Assembly (NCBI GenBank): GCA_964425645.1
Contig: CAYRNC010000045.1
Location: 1-13,680 of the forward strand
Reading direction: 5' to 3'
Length of the DNA: 13,680 bases
Origin: CAYRNC01 sp964425645
GTDB lineage: Bacteria; Bacillota; Clostridia; Peptostreptococcales; Anaerovoracaceae
Shown here: positions 7,279 to 13,680 of the stretch, piece by piece
Layout: every line of letters begins with the position of its first letter
Numbering within the stretch: the first letter of the stretch is position 1
Program-made: the position numbers and the translations under genes
Notes under the pieces: generated by a model
Database searches by the model: none
The model's input: the letters and a program-made list of their open reading frames with translations, nothing else
Told to the model about the DNA's origin: nothing

Positions 7279-7366
7279 TTTCGGTAGCCAGGCTGCCATG
7301 CGCTGTCGCTAAGGCCCTATGGCTTTGCGTCCCATCCTTTCAAATGGTTTGCCCTTGTCGGTGACA
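7279..7366 (-). promoter_or_regulatory. c-di-GMP-I (GEMM) riboswitch, distal (5') copy
   Basis: This second aptamer is transcribed before the first, and corresponding bases are 142 bp apart. It has GGCAAACC preceded by G, CCATTT-GAAA-GGATGG, GGGACGCAAAGCC, GGGCCTTAG and GGCAGCCTGGCTACCG. Differences from the proximal copy are mostly transitions, and those in the tetraloop stem keep pairing through wobbles, as expected of a conserved RNA. G at the Vc2 G20 position again predicts c-di-GMP. Outside it, AAACTT (7371-7366) can pair with AAGTTT (7275-7270), which runs directly into a T-rich stretch; a P1-linked intrinsic terminator is possible. Confidence 0.93.
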
Positions 7367-7394
7367 AGTTTATCTGCATTCAGTTATTATAAAA

Positions 7395-7422
7395 ATTATA
7401 CTACTTTAATTGGCATTGTCAA
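7395..7422 (-). promoter_or_regulatory. Consensus promoter driving the tandem-riboswitch leader
   Basis: On the minus strand TTGACA (7422-7417) and TATAAT (7400-7395) are both exact consensus hexamers separated by 16 bp. Transcription would start near 7388, giving a leader of about 267 nt that contains both riboswitches before the GTG at 7121. The promoter lies only 34 nt after the stop of the upstream gene (7456), with no terminator visible between them, so readthrough from the regulator operon is also possible. Confidence 0.85.
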
Positions 7423-7455
7423 CATTGAGAATGCAAAATTATTAAAACATTATCG

Positions 7456-8028
7456 TTATCCGCTTTTTATGTGTTCTTTCGCCGATGAATCAGCATCGCT
7501 TATATGCTCTGCTTTATGCTGTTTCTCATCTTCAACACCAAGAACACTGTCCATAAGTTTAATCAGTTCAAGTGCACTGCGAAAGTGGTGTGCCTTGTTT
7601 TCCTCCGTCCAAATTATTTTCCCTTGCCAGGTTGCATTCTGTCTATACTGCACCTGGATTATAAATGTGGCCTGTCTTCCGTTTTGCTTGCATATTTGTT
7701 TATCCTGCATAAGCCTCACTTTCTCCTTCCTGTCCGATTTGCCGTAAGTCTTACGGAATGTTCTGCTTTCGGTTGAAGCCATCGGAAATTGAATGTGATC
7801 ATAAAAATTATCCATTGCGAGCAGCATACCGTTTATATCGCTGTAATGCTTCGGTTTATCAGAATAGGAATGATATAATCTGCCTGTAAAGGATCCCCCG
7901 GCTCGGCTGTCCACACAATTGACAATCATATTAGGTGCAAAGATTCTGATTTCCGAACCACCCATCCACATCATCTCCCCTTTTCTGATATCCAGTATAA
8001 AGGATTCGGGTTTCATAATGAGTTTCAT
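7456..8028 (-). CDS. Conserved Clostridia protein of unknown function, partner of the BTAD regulator
   Basis: This 190-residue soluble protein has no signal peptide or transmembrane segment. Recognisable conserved stretches are NCVDSRAGGSFTGRLYHSYS (about residues 37-56) near the N-terminus and, after a basic middle region, FIIQVQYRQNATWQGKIIW and HHFRSALELIKLMDSVL. From memory, proteins with 'VQYRQNATWQG...FRSALELIKLMDSAL' occur in many Clostridia and Lachnospiraceae as hypothetical proteins without assigned function; I will not guess one. The charged His/Lys-rich C-terminal tail is probably disordered. The gene follows the BTAD regulator by 30 nt on the same strand and has only a weak ribosome binding site (GGA near the ATG), which fits translational coupling in one operon. 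No clear terminator follows. Confidence 0.8.
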   Translation of the reverse strand: MKLIMKPESFILDIRKGEMMWMGGSEIRIFAPNMIVNCVDSRAGGSFTGRLYHSYSDKPKHYSDINGMLLAMDNFYDHIQFPMASTESRTFRKTYGKSDRKEKVRLMQDKQICKQNGRQATFIIQVQYRQNATWQGKIIWTEENKAHHFRSALELIKLMDSVLGVEDEKQHKAEHISDADSSAKEHIKSG

Positions 8029-8058
8029 ATATCCGTAAAAAACAATAAATATATTGGA

Positions 8059-9246
8059 TTACCGGCTGATAATGCCTACATCCACCGCTGAAGCCACCTT
8101 ATGCCGCAGGCGTACCGCATTATTTTTGCTGTTTTTTTGGAAATCCTTCTCTATCCTGGTAAAAACCTGGCTGCAGTTTTCCTGATTTATACCCACAAGC
8201 AAAACCAGATATTGTGTCGAACTGTAACGAGTAAACATATCGCCTTTTCTAAGCGCGGATTTAATTGCCTTATGTAAACCCATGGAAGCCTCCTGCAAGG
8301 CATAACCAACTGATAAAGCGGCGCCTTGCTTTGTGACAAGGCTTAACAGCATCAAAAACACAGATTGGCCGCTTCGTTCAAGCCCCCTGACAATAAATCG
8401 GTAGCTGTCTTTGAAGTTTTGATAGTTACAGCAGTAAGCGCCCCTGTCTTCGGAATCCTCCTTCATTTCAAGACGAATATCAACCACAGAATCCGTAACA
8501 TTCTTAAGGCTGCTTGTTATTGCCTTATAAAGCTCCTGCATTTCATCTCCGGGGCTGACACCAAATTCATTAAATAGCATTTCCACCGCCAGATTATACG
8601 ATTGCATGGCTTCCTTTATGCGATTAACCCGGTACAGGCAGAAAGTATAAAGATAATACAATTCTTCGTTATAGGGGTATATGGATATGGCTTTTAAACA
8701 GATGTCCAACATCTTTTTAAAATCCGATGTATTGTTGGAGTGCTCGAACATCTTCCTGATGCATGAAAGATACATTTCCTGGTAGCGTACGGAACGGGGA
8801 ATAACCCAATCTTCTGAAGACAGCTGCGGAAGAAATTCTCCTTTATATAGTTCAATTGCCGCATCATATAGTTCGGCATTCCCCTCTGCCCTTTTTACTA
8901 TATCCTCAAAGCTTTCCACATCAATTACACAGGGACAATCGGGATTCCAAGAGTACCTGCCCCCATTAAAAATCAGGCAATTCTGCAAGGGACCCGCAGC
9001 TGCCAGCATCTTTCTTAATCGATGGATAATTATTTTAAGAGCGTTTACGGGATTATCGACGTCGGCATCCCTGTAAAGTAAATCTATTAGCTCTTCTTTT
9101 GAATAGCTTTCCCCTCTGTTTGCCAACATAAACTGAAACAAATGGTGAACCTTGCTGTTTCGTACATAGTCAGGCAATACAGATATTCCCCGATACGTTG
9201 CAGTAAAAACACCAAACATTGTGATATTCAGCGTATCATGACCCAT
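8059..9246 (-). CDS. BTAD-type (SARP-like) transcriptional regulator with a degenerate GGDEF-like C-terminal domain
   Basis: Residues about 8-102 form an OmpR/SARP-type winged helix (LNITMFGVF at the start; NALKIIIHRLRKML recognition-helix region; FNGGRYSWNP wing). Residues about 110-250 are a helical BTAD domain typical of SARP-like activators (LYKGEFLPQL; AISIYPYNEELYYLYTFCL). The remaining 140 residues follow the order of a nucleotide-cyclase fold: a strand (SVFLMLLSLV), a helix ending KSALRKGDMF, then TRYSSTQYLVLLVG. In GGDEF proteins the same place reads 'lR.sD...RYGGDEF..LL'. Here the active-site motif is SSTQY, so catalysis is not expected, though a regulatory or protein-binding role is possible. 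The domain call is inference from pattern. The ATG at 9246 follows a GGGGG-type ribosome binding site and a consensus promoter. It heads an operon with the gene at 7456. Confidence 0.85.
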   Translation of the reverse strand: MGHDTLNITMFGVFTATYRGISVLPDYVRNSKVHHLFQFMLANRGESYSKEELIDLLYRDADVDNPVNALKIIIHRLRKMLAAAGPLQNCLIFNGGRYSWNPDCPCVIDVESFEDIVKRAEGNAELYDAAIELYKGEFLPQLSSEDWVIPRSVRYQEMYLSCIRKMFEHSNNTSDFKKMLDICLKAISIYPYNEELYYLYTFCLYRVNRIKEAMQSYNLAVEMLFNEFGVSPGDEMQELYKAITSSLKNVTDSVVDIRLEMKEDSEDRGAYCCNYQNFKDSYRFIVRGLERSGQSVFLMLLSLVTKQGAALSVGYALQEASMGLHKAIKSALRKGDMFTRYSSTQYLVLLVGINQENCSQVFTRIEKDFQKNSKNNAVRLRHKVASAVDVGIISR

Positions 9247-9281
9247 AGTAATCCCCCGGTATCTTTAGACTCTTGTAGGAA

Positions 9282-9310
9282 ATTATATAAACAATAAGCA
9301 GAAGTGTCAA
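9282..9310 (-). promoter_or_regulatory. Consensus promoter of the BTAD regulator operon
   Basis: The minus strand carries exact TTGACA (9310-9305) and exact TATAAT (9287-9282) with the ideal 17-bp spacer. The predicted start near 9275 leaves a leader of about 30 nt before the ATG at 9246. No clear operator was seen. The remaining sequence of this intergenic region (9311-9411) shows no gene or strong signal. Confidence 0.85.
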
Positions 9311-9411
9311 AATGTTTATAGGATTAAATTAACAGTTATTGATAAAATGTAGCTTAACCCCGCTAAAAATTTTCTAAGATAATATTACTGATGAAAAACA
9401 TTAAATTCAGA

Positions 9412-9439
9412 TCGGCAGATAACAAACGTTACCTGCCGA
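9412..9439 (-). terminator. Hairpin after the permease gene, probable operon terminator
   Basis: TCGGCAGATAAC (9412-9423) and GTTACCTGCCGA (9428-9439) form a 12-bp stem; on the minus-strand RNA the internal mismatch becomes a G-U pair. The loop has 4 nt. It starts 10 nt after the permease stop codon. The following minus-strand sequence is AT-rich but has no immediate T run, so termination efficiency is uncertain. Confidence 0.55.
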
Positions 9440-9449
9440 CATATTCCCT

Positions 9450-11096
9450 TTATTCTTTAGAGGTAGACATCCTGTCGGTTTTGCGTCCTATTATGAGAAG
9501 AATGACACCAAACGCCGTTATTATAAGACTTCCGATGAGCAACACATCAAGCATGCTTTGAAAATTGCTGAAAAAACCGCTTTCGTTTACGTCGAGATAG
9601 TATTCTTCGCCCCAATCACCTTCAAACCACGCCAAAAAGAATCTGCCCAATATACCGACGATACCTGATATCAAACAATAGAAGGAAAACCTCATTATAT
9701 CACCTGCAGCCAGCCTGGTTTTGGGATTAATGGGATATTTCTCAGGTTCTGTTCTATGCAATCCGCCATACATCCATTTAAAAAACAGATAGGCTATAGG
9801 TCCGCTGCCGATACCGGCAAGGCCGATGACAAAATAGTCAGTCCCGTTTATCATCAAAGCCAAAACCGATATTAAGACTACGATTCCGCAACAAAAATAC
9901 AGGCCGGGTTTACCCCCCGGAATTATAAACAGACCGCCCCGCCTTTCAACAGGCATTATCTTTCTGTAATGCACAACCGCCAAAGGCAGAATAATATACA
10001 AAGCTAGAATAAAGACAACCTCCGCCATGACCAGTGTTGCAAAATCATACTGAGCGAGAAGCATGGTGACAAAAGCCAAAGAAAGAATCCCTACATACGG
10101 GACGCCTCTCCCTTTGCTGATCTTAACAAGGAACTTAGGACAAAGATGGTCGTCTGCCAATACAAAGAAACCCCTGGAACCGGAGGCCAAATATGTATTA
10201 AAAATTGCACATTGAGATATTATGGCGACCACCAGAAATCCTATGCCCCATGCGGGACCCATAAACTGTGTCAGTACATCGGAATATCCCACCGTACCCT
10301 CTCCGGTTGTTGCCCAATCTTCCCATAATCCGACGGAAGCCAGACCTGCCATCGTAGGAAGCACATATGTCAAGGCGATCAGGGGCATGGCGATGATTAA
10401 ACCTTTAGGTATGATCTGGGGATTTGTGACCTCTCCGGCCATATTGGATATACATTCATATCCGCAATACATCCAAATGCATATGGCAATGCAGCCGCCA
10501 ATAGCTTCAAAACCCGTCATTTCATACGCAACTACAGGTATGAACGGATTTTGATTCCAGTTAGCAAAACCCACAATTGCAACAACGGAAAAACCTATCA
10601 GTATGCAAATAGATAAAAAAGTGCTGACCCAGCCTACTTCTCTGATACCTAAAAGGTTAATGACTGTAAAAATTACAATCATCAGTATCTTTACAACGAA
10701 TCCCGTAAAATCCGACATCTCTACAAAATGCCTGAGGTAGCCCACAACCAAAGCCACATAGATTCCGTTGGTAATATATATCGACACGGTGTTCCACCAT
10801 CCCGCCTGGAATCCCCAGAATTCGCCAAAGGCCTCTTTTACCCAGACATATACCCCGCCTTCAGAGGGTAAGATTGCCCCCATCTCCGCTACCATACTGC
10901 TGATCGGCCACGCCCAAATGAAAGGAAAAGCGATTAGCATTACCAGTGTAACTCCCGGTCCGCTGGCTGGTATCATTTCTTCGATACCAAATGCCCCTGC
11001 AGCGACAAGGCAATAAATCATAAAAACGATATTTACGGTTTTAACATCATATTTTTTTAACCCGGCAACACCTTCCACATGATTAAGATCAGTCAA
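9450..11096 (-). CDS. APC-superfamily amino-acid/polyamine permease
   Basis: This roughly 550-residue, very hydrophobic protein has about 12-14 predicted membrane segments. The first segment contains the APC substrate-site motif region GAFGIEE followed by ASGPG. A later segment, CGYECISNMAGEVTNPQIIP, matches the 'GFDS...AGEVxNPxxxxPK' motif of LAT/PUT-type amino-acid and polyamine permeases. Loop segment GSRGFFVLADDHLCP is also family-typical. I chose the TTG at 11094-11096 as start because an almost complete Shine-Dalgarno AAGGGGGTGA lies five bases upstream; the GTG at 11105 lies inside that site and would leave no room for ribosome binding. The gene starts 17 nt after the stop of the oxidoreductase gene at 11114, so it is the last gene of a three-gene operon. 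The likely role is import or exchange of the amino acid or polyamine used by the two oxidoreductases; the exact substrate cannot be read from sequence. Confidence 0.9.
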   Translation of the reverse strand: MTDLNHVEGVAGLKKYDVKTVNIVFMIYCLVAAGAFGIEEMIPASGPGVTLVMLIAFPFIWAWPISSMVAEMGAILPSEGGVYVWVKEAFGEFWGFQAGWWNTVSIYITNGIYVALVVGYLRHFVEMSDFTGFVVKILMIVIFTVINLLGIREVGWVSTFLSICILIGFSVVAIVGFANWNQNPFIPVVAYEMTGFEAIGGCIAICIWMYCGYECISNMAGEVTNPQIIPKGLIIAMPLIALTYVLPTMAGLASVGLWEDWATTGEGTVGYSDVLTQFMGPAWGIGFLVVAIISQCAIFNTYLASGSRGFFVLADDHLCPKFLVKISKGRGVPYVGILSLAFVTMLLAQYDFATLVMAEVVFILALYIILPLAVVHYRKIMPVERRGGLFIIPGGKPGLYFCCGIVVLISVLALMINGTDYFVIGLAGIGSGPIAYLFFKWMYGGLHRTEPEKYPINPKTRLAAGDIMRFSFYCLISGIVGILGRFFLAWFEGDWGEEYYLDVNESGFFSNFQSMLDVLLIGSLIITAFGVILLIIGRKTDRMSTSKE

Positions 11097-11113
11097 ATAA
11101 TTCACCCCCTTGC

Positions 11114-12331
11114 TTACAACTGTTTAATTTCTGTTTCCAGAGTAATATCAAGCTTTTGTGCCTCTTTTAAATAATAGTCTACCTGTTTAAATGTTAACAT
11201 GTCAGAGGAAATCAAACCTTTCTGCGTATATTTTTTTCTCACGAACATTTTCGTAAACAATGCGCCGCTTTGCCCCGTAACATACATCTCTGCACTCAGA
11301 TTCGATTTTTTAAAGGATTCTGCAAGACCCGGGGAGGAAACATATGTCTCAACCATCACTTTTTTATTTTCCTTTGTCCCTATAGCCTCAACCACCATAG
11401 CGCCTGTATCCGAAATTAAGCCTTCCTCCAATATCTCCCTAATCTCATCTTTATACTTAGGTGCCGGAGGAACATGTTTTAATATAAAGTTGAACGGAAT
11501 TACTTGATTTCCATCCACAGTAACCGACGATTTAGAAAGCAGGCCCGCCCTGTAAAGAGGCCTTGCAAATTCCACTCCCACACCTCCGTACTTAAAATAA
11601 ATATTTTTTGCCCCTTTAAAAAATTCCTCGGAATTAAGTCCCATATATACAGGTTCGTCATGAGCATGCTCAACCAATTCAACCTCACCCTTAACACCTT
11701 TGAAATTTCTGTAATATGGCCTGCTGAAGGCGTCCGTAGTTATTATCCTTCCATCTTCATAGGCAAAGGCCGTCTCCATCATATCGGATAACGCCGTAAC
11801 AGGCGACCACCAAAAGGGCAAAAACCTTTTAGCCTCTACACCTTCATAAACCAACATGTTAATGGTTTCGCAGGTATCCAGGTAGCGCATGGCATCTCTT
11901 GCGGCAACGCAGATTAAACCCGGAGCCGATCCTGTACCTATTATGGCAGTTTTACCGATTTGCGCAAAGCGTTTGCCATAGCCGGAGTACATCAATTTTA
12001 TCCCTAAAACCCAATCTTCGGTCAATACATCCGTTGCGGCAAAATCCTGGTAATTCGCCTTAACGGACAGCGCCGCCTCTAAGGCATTGGGGCCGAAGGC
12101 CAATGGCAGCGCATTAACGATTAAATCCACCCCCTTTGCTGCGGAGACGATGCTATTTAAATCAGATGCATCAACCCTTATACCTTTTCCCTTCTTTAAA
12201 CTTGTTACAAGTTCATTGACCGCTTTCTCATCACAGTCGGCGCAAATAATTTTTGAAACATTTGATTCTTCATCCATTCGCCTGGCAACAGTTGATCCCT
12301 GCGCACCGACACCTAATATTAACAGCTCCAT
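11114..12331 (-). CDS. Saccharopine dehydrogenase-family oxidoreductase (paralog 2)
   Basis: The 405-residue protein begins with a Rossmann dinucleotide-binding motif, MELLILGVGAQGSTVA (GxGxxG at Gly7, Gly9, Gly12). An Asp (in IICADCDEKAV) lies at the end of the second strand, where an acidic residue often favours NAD over NADP. The middle contains YQDFAATD, GTGSAPGLICVAAR and PFWWSPVTAL, and the C-terminus YTQKGLISSDMLT, a layout of the saccharopine dehydrogenase / carboxynorspermidine synthase-like superfamily. The reaction is probably NAD(P)-linked oxidation or reductive condensation at an amino group; the substrate is unknown. AAAGGAG sits six bases before the ATG at 12331 and overlaps the end of the upstream paralog, 12 nt away. 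The two proteins align end to end and clearly arose by tandem duplication. Confidence 0.88.
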   Translation of the reverse strand: MELLILGVGAQGSTVARRMDEESNVSKIICADCDEKAVNELVTSLKKGKGIRVDASDLNSIVSAAKGVDLIVNALPLAFGPNALEAALSVKANYQDFAATDVLTEDWVLGIKLMYSGYGKRFAQIGKTAIIGTGSAPGLICVAARDAMRYLDTCETINMLVYEGVEAKRFLPFWWSPVTALSDMMETAFAYEDGRIITTDAFSRPYYRNFKGVKGEVELVEHAHDEPVYMGLNSEEFFKGAKNIYFKYGGVGVEFARPLYRAGLLSKSSVTVDGNQVIPFNFILKHVPPAPKYKDEIREILEEGLISDTGAMVVEAIGTKENKKVMVETYVSSPGLAESFKKSNLSAEMYVTGQSGALFTKMFVRKKYTQKGLISSDMLTFKQVDYYLKEAQKLDITLETEIKQL

Positions 12332-12343
12332 GTTTTCTCCTTT

Positions 12344-13567
12344 CTATTCTATTTGTTCCACCTTGATATCCAAGGTTATGCCTAATTCTTTCGCACATTG
12401 AAGGTAATAATCTACTTGGTCTAAAGTAAGCATATCTGACGAAATAAGCCCTTTTTGGGTATATCTTTCTCCCACAAACATTTTCGTAAAAATTGCCCCA
12501 CCTTGCCCGGTAAGATACATTTCTGAGGTGATTCCGGCTCTTTTAAAAGATTCTGCAAGCCCGGGTGAAAACACGTGGCTTTCAACTTTAACGCTTTCTC
12601 CATTTTTTGTGCCGATAGCCTCAACCACCATAGCCCCTGTATCCGAGACAAGACCTTCATCCAAAATCTCCTTTATTTCATGCCGATATTTAGGAGCCGG
12701 GGGCAGGTGCTTTAACACTACGTTAAACGGAATTACCTGCTGTCCATCCACTTCTACAGGTATATGCGAAAGTAGACCGGCTTTATACAATGGCTTAGCA
12801 AAATCTATTCCTGAACCTGCGTATTTAAAATAAATATTTTTAGCTCCTTTGAAATATCTTTCGGCATTCAGCCCCATGTGCACAGGCTCATCATGATCAT
12901 GCTCTACGAACATTATTTCCTTGTCTAAATAACTGTATTTTCTAAATATCGGATCACCGAAAGGCTCGGTTTTCATCAGTCTTCCGTTTTCAAATGCACA
13001 GGCAGCGGCGCTCATATCCGTTAAGGCCGTAACGGGAGACCACCAAAACGGTATAAACCGTTTTGTCTCAACACCTTCATATACTATATTATAAATTGTA
13101 TCGCACCTGTCTAAATAGCGCATTGCATTTCTTGCAACTACGCAAATCAGCCCCGGTGCCGAGCCTGTAGCGATTACGGCCGTCCTTCCAATATCCTTAA
13201 AACGCCTGCTGTATTCGGTGTACATTATTTTGATTCCCTGGACCCAATCTTCATGTATAGATTCCGCAGCGGCAAAATCCTGATAGTCAGCTTTGATCTC
13301 CAAAGCGGCTTCCAATACATTTTTCCCAAACTGCAAAGGCAATCCGTTAATTATTAAGTCAACACCGCAGGCGGCATCTAATATGCTGTTTATGCGGGAT
13401 GCATCGACAAGAACACCCTTACCTTTATTAAGACCTTTTACCAATTCATCTACGGATCTTCGATCGCTGTCAGCACAAATTATCTCGGATACGCCGGATT
13501 CTTTATCCATGAACCTGGCTACCGTTGAACCTTGCGCTCCCAATCCTAAAATCAGTATTTTCTTCAT
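12344..13567 (-). CDS. Saccharopine dehydrogenase-family oxidoreductase (paralog 1, first gene of operon)
   Basis: The 407-residue protein has the same architecture as its neighbour. The Rossmann motif is in MKKILILGLGAQGSTVA (Gly8, Gly10, Gly13), with IICADSDRRSV at the second strand, YQDFAAAES, GSAPGLICVVARNAMRYLD, PFWWSPVTALTD, and C-terminal YTQKGLISSDMLT identical to the paralog. Differences concentrate around residues 165-240 (for example YSYLDKEIMFVEHDHDEP against FKGVKGEVELVEHAHDEP), so the substrate pocket may differ, or the two may form a heteromer. The ATG at 13567 has AGAGGTG eight bases upstream. The leader contains an inverted repeat at 13597-13617. No confident promoter was found within the 113 upstream bases available. 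It is the first gene in the window of an operon with the second oxidoreductase and the permease. Confidence 0.88.
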   Translation of the reverse strand: MKKILILGLGAQGSTVARFMDKESGVSEIICADSDRRSVDELVKGLNKGKGVLVDASRINSILDAACGVDLIINGLPLQFGKNVLEAALEIKADYQDFAAAESIHEDWVQGIKIMYTEYSRRFKDIGRTAVIATGSAPGLICVVARNAMRYLDRCDTIYNIVYEGVETKRFIPFWWSPVTALTDMSAAACAFENGRLMKTEPFGDPIFRKYSYLDKEIMFVEHDHDEPVHMGLNAERYFKGAKNIYFKYAGSGIDFAKPLYKAGLLSHIPVEVDGQQVIPFNVVLKHLPPAPKYRHEIKEILDEGLVSDTGAMVVEAIGTKNGESVKVESHVFSPGLAESFKRAGITSEMYLTGQGGAIFTKMFVGERYTQKGLISSDMLTLDQVDYYLQCAKELGITLDIKVEQIE

Positions 13568-13596
13568 TAAACAGCACCTCTTTGTAAAACGTAGAT

Positions 13597-13617
13597 TCGC
13601 ACTGCATCAAAGTGCGA
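13597..13617 (-). promoter_or_regulatory. Inverted repeat in the leader of the oxidoreductase-permease operon
   Basis: TCGCACT (13597-13603) and AGTGCGA (13611-13617) form a perfect 7-bp inverted repeat with a 7-nt centre. It lies 30-50 nt upstream of the ATG at 13567. It could be a dimeric repressor or activator operator or an RNA hairpin; no known riboswitch pattern was recognised and no T run follows it. Confidence 0.4.
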
Positions 13618-13660
13618 TCAGAAAAAAATATTTAACCTCGCTTCGATCGGGAAATAGTAT

Positions 13661-13679
13661 AGCCCGCTAAAAGCGGGCT
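13661..13679. terminator. GC-rich hairpin at window end, probable terminator of a gene outside the window
   Basis: AGCCCGCT (13661-13668) and AGCGGGCT (13672-13679) form an 8-bp GC-rich stem with an AAA loop. The window ends one base later, so a T run on the + side cannot be checked; the minus side is only moderately T-rich. It probably separates the oxidoreductase operon from an upstream gene. Confidence 0.55.
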
Positions 13680-13680
13680 T

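Noticed and set aside
7137..7366. Pair of direct repeats as a CRISPR fragment, transposon ends or integron-like repeats
   Set aside because: Each repeat matches the c-di-GMP-I aptamer base by base in its conserved core, with pairing-preserving changes, and sits between a promoter and a start codon.
7137..7366. cGAMP-specific GEMM variant
   Set aside because: The base equivalent to Vc2 G20 is G in both copies; cGAMP-type variants carry A there.
7319..7776. Plus-strand open frames opposite the 190-residue gene
   Set aside because: They are Cys/Leu/Ser-rich shadow frames with no ribosome binding site and overlap a consensus minus-strand promoter.

Overview
The window looks like chromosomal DNA from a Gram-positive anaerobe of the class Clostridia. 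The reasons are moderately AT-rich sequence, strong AAGGAGG-type ribosome binding sites, frequent GTG/TTG starts, a short clostridial-type FeoB, a small protein that looks like the Clostridia-restricted DUF3787 (spore-associated) family, c-di-GMP-I riboswitches and a BTAD-type regulator. It is draft sequence: a run of 10 Ns (7048-7057) interrupts one gene. I see no rRNA, tRNA, CRISPR array, transposase or phage gene.

Left part (1-4871). The window opens inside the 3' end of a probable MMPL/RND-type exporter with an unusually regular heptad glycine repeat. It is followed on the + strand by feoA-feoB (ferrous iron uptake). A minus-strand YyaL-like thioredoxin-domain gene converges on feoB and overlaps its 3' end; its own C-terminus looks truncated there. 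A short plus-strand gene (4696-4824, or to 4871 with a -1 frameshift at an A9 run) has its own promoter and ribosome binding site.

Middle part (4879-9310). This holds a soluble hybrid histidine kinase with no sensor domain (-), a small DUF3787-like gene (+) with a terminator, and a secreted transglutaminase-like protein (-, broken by the N gap). The last has a long leader that starts at a consensus promoter and carries TWO tandem c-di-GMP-I (GEMM) riboswitch aptamers. Immediately upstream is a two-gene unit (-): a BTAD-type transcriptional regulator whose C-terminal domain looks like a catalytically dead GGDEF domain, and a conserved protein of unknown function. It has its own consensus promoter.

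Right part (9412-13680). A minus-strand operon contains two tandem paralogous saccharopine-dehydrogenase-family oxidoreductases followed by an APC-superfamily amino-acid/polyamine permease. A hairpin follows the permease, and an inverted repeat lies in the leader.

The most interesting system is the c-di-GMP-related neighbourhood at about 6334-9310: tandem riboswitches controlling a secreted transglutaminase-like protein, next to a regulator with a degenerate GGDEF-like domain.
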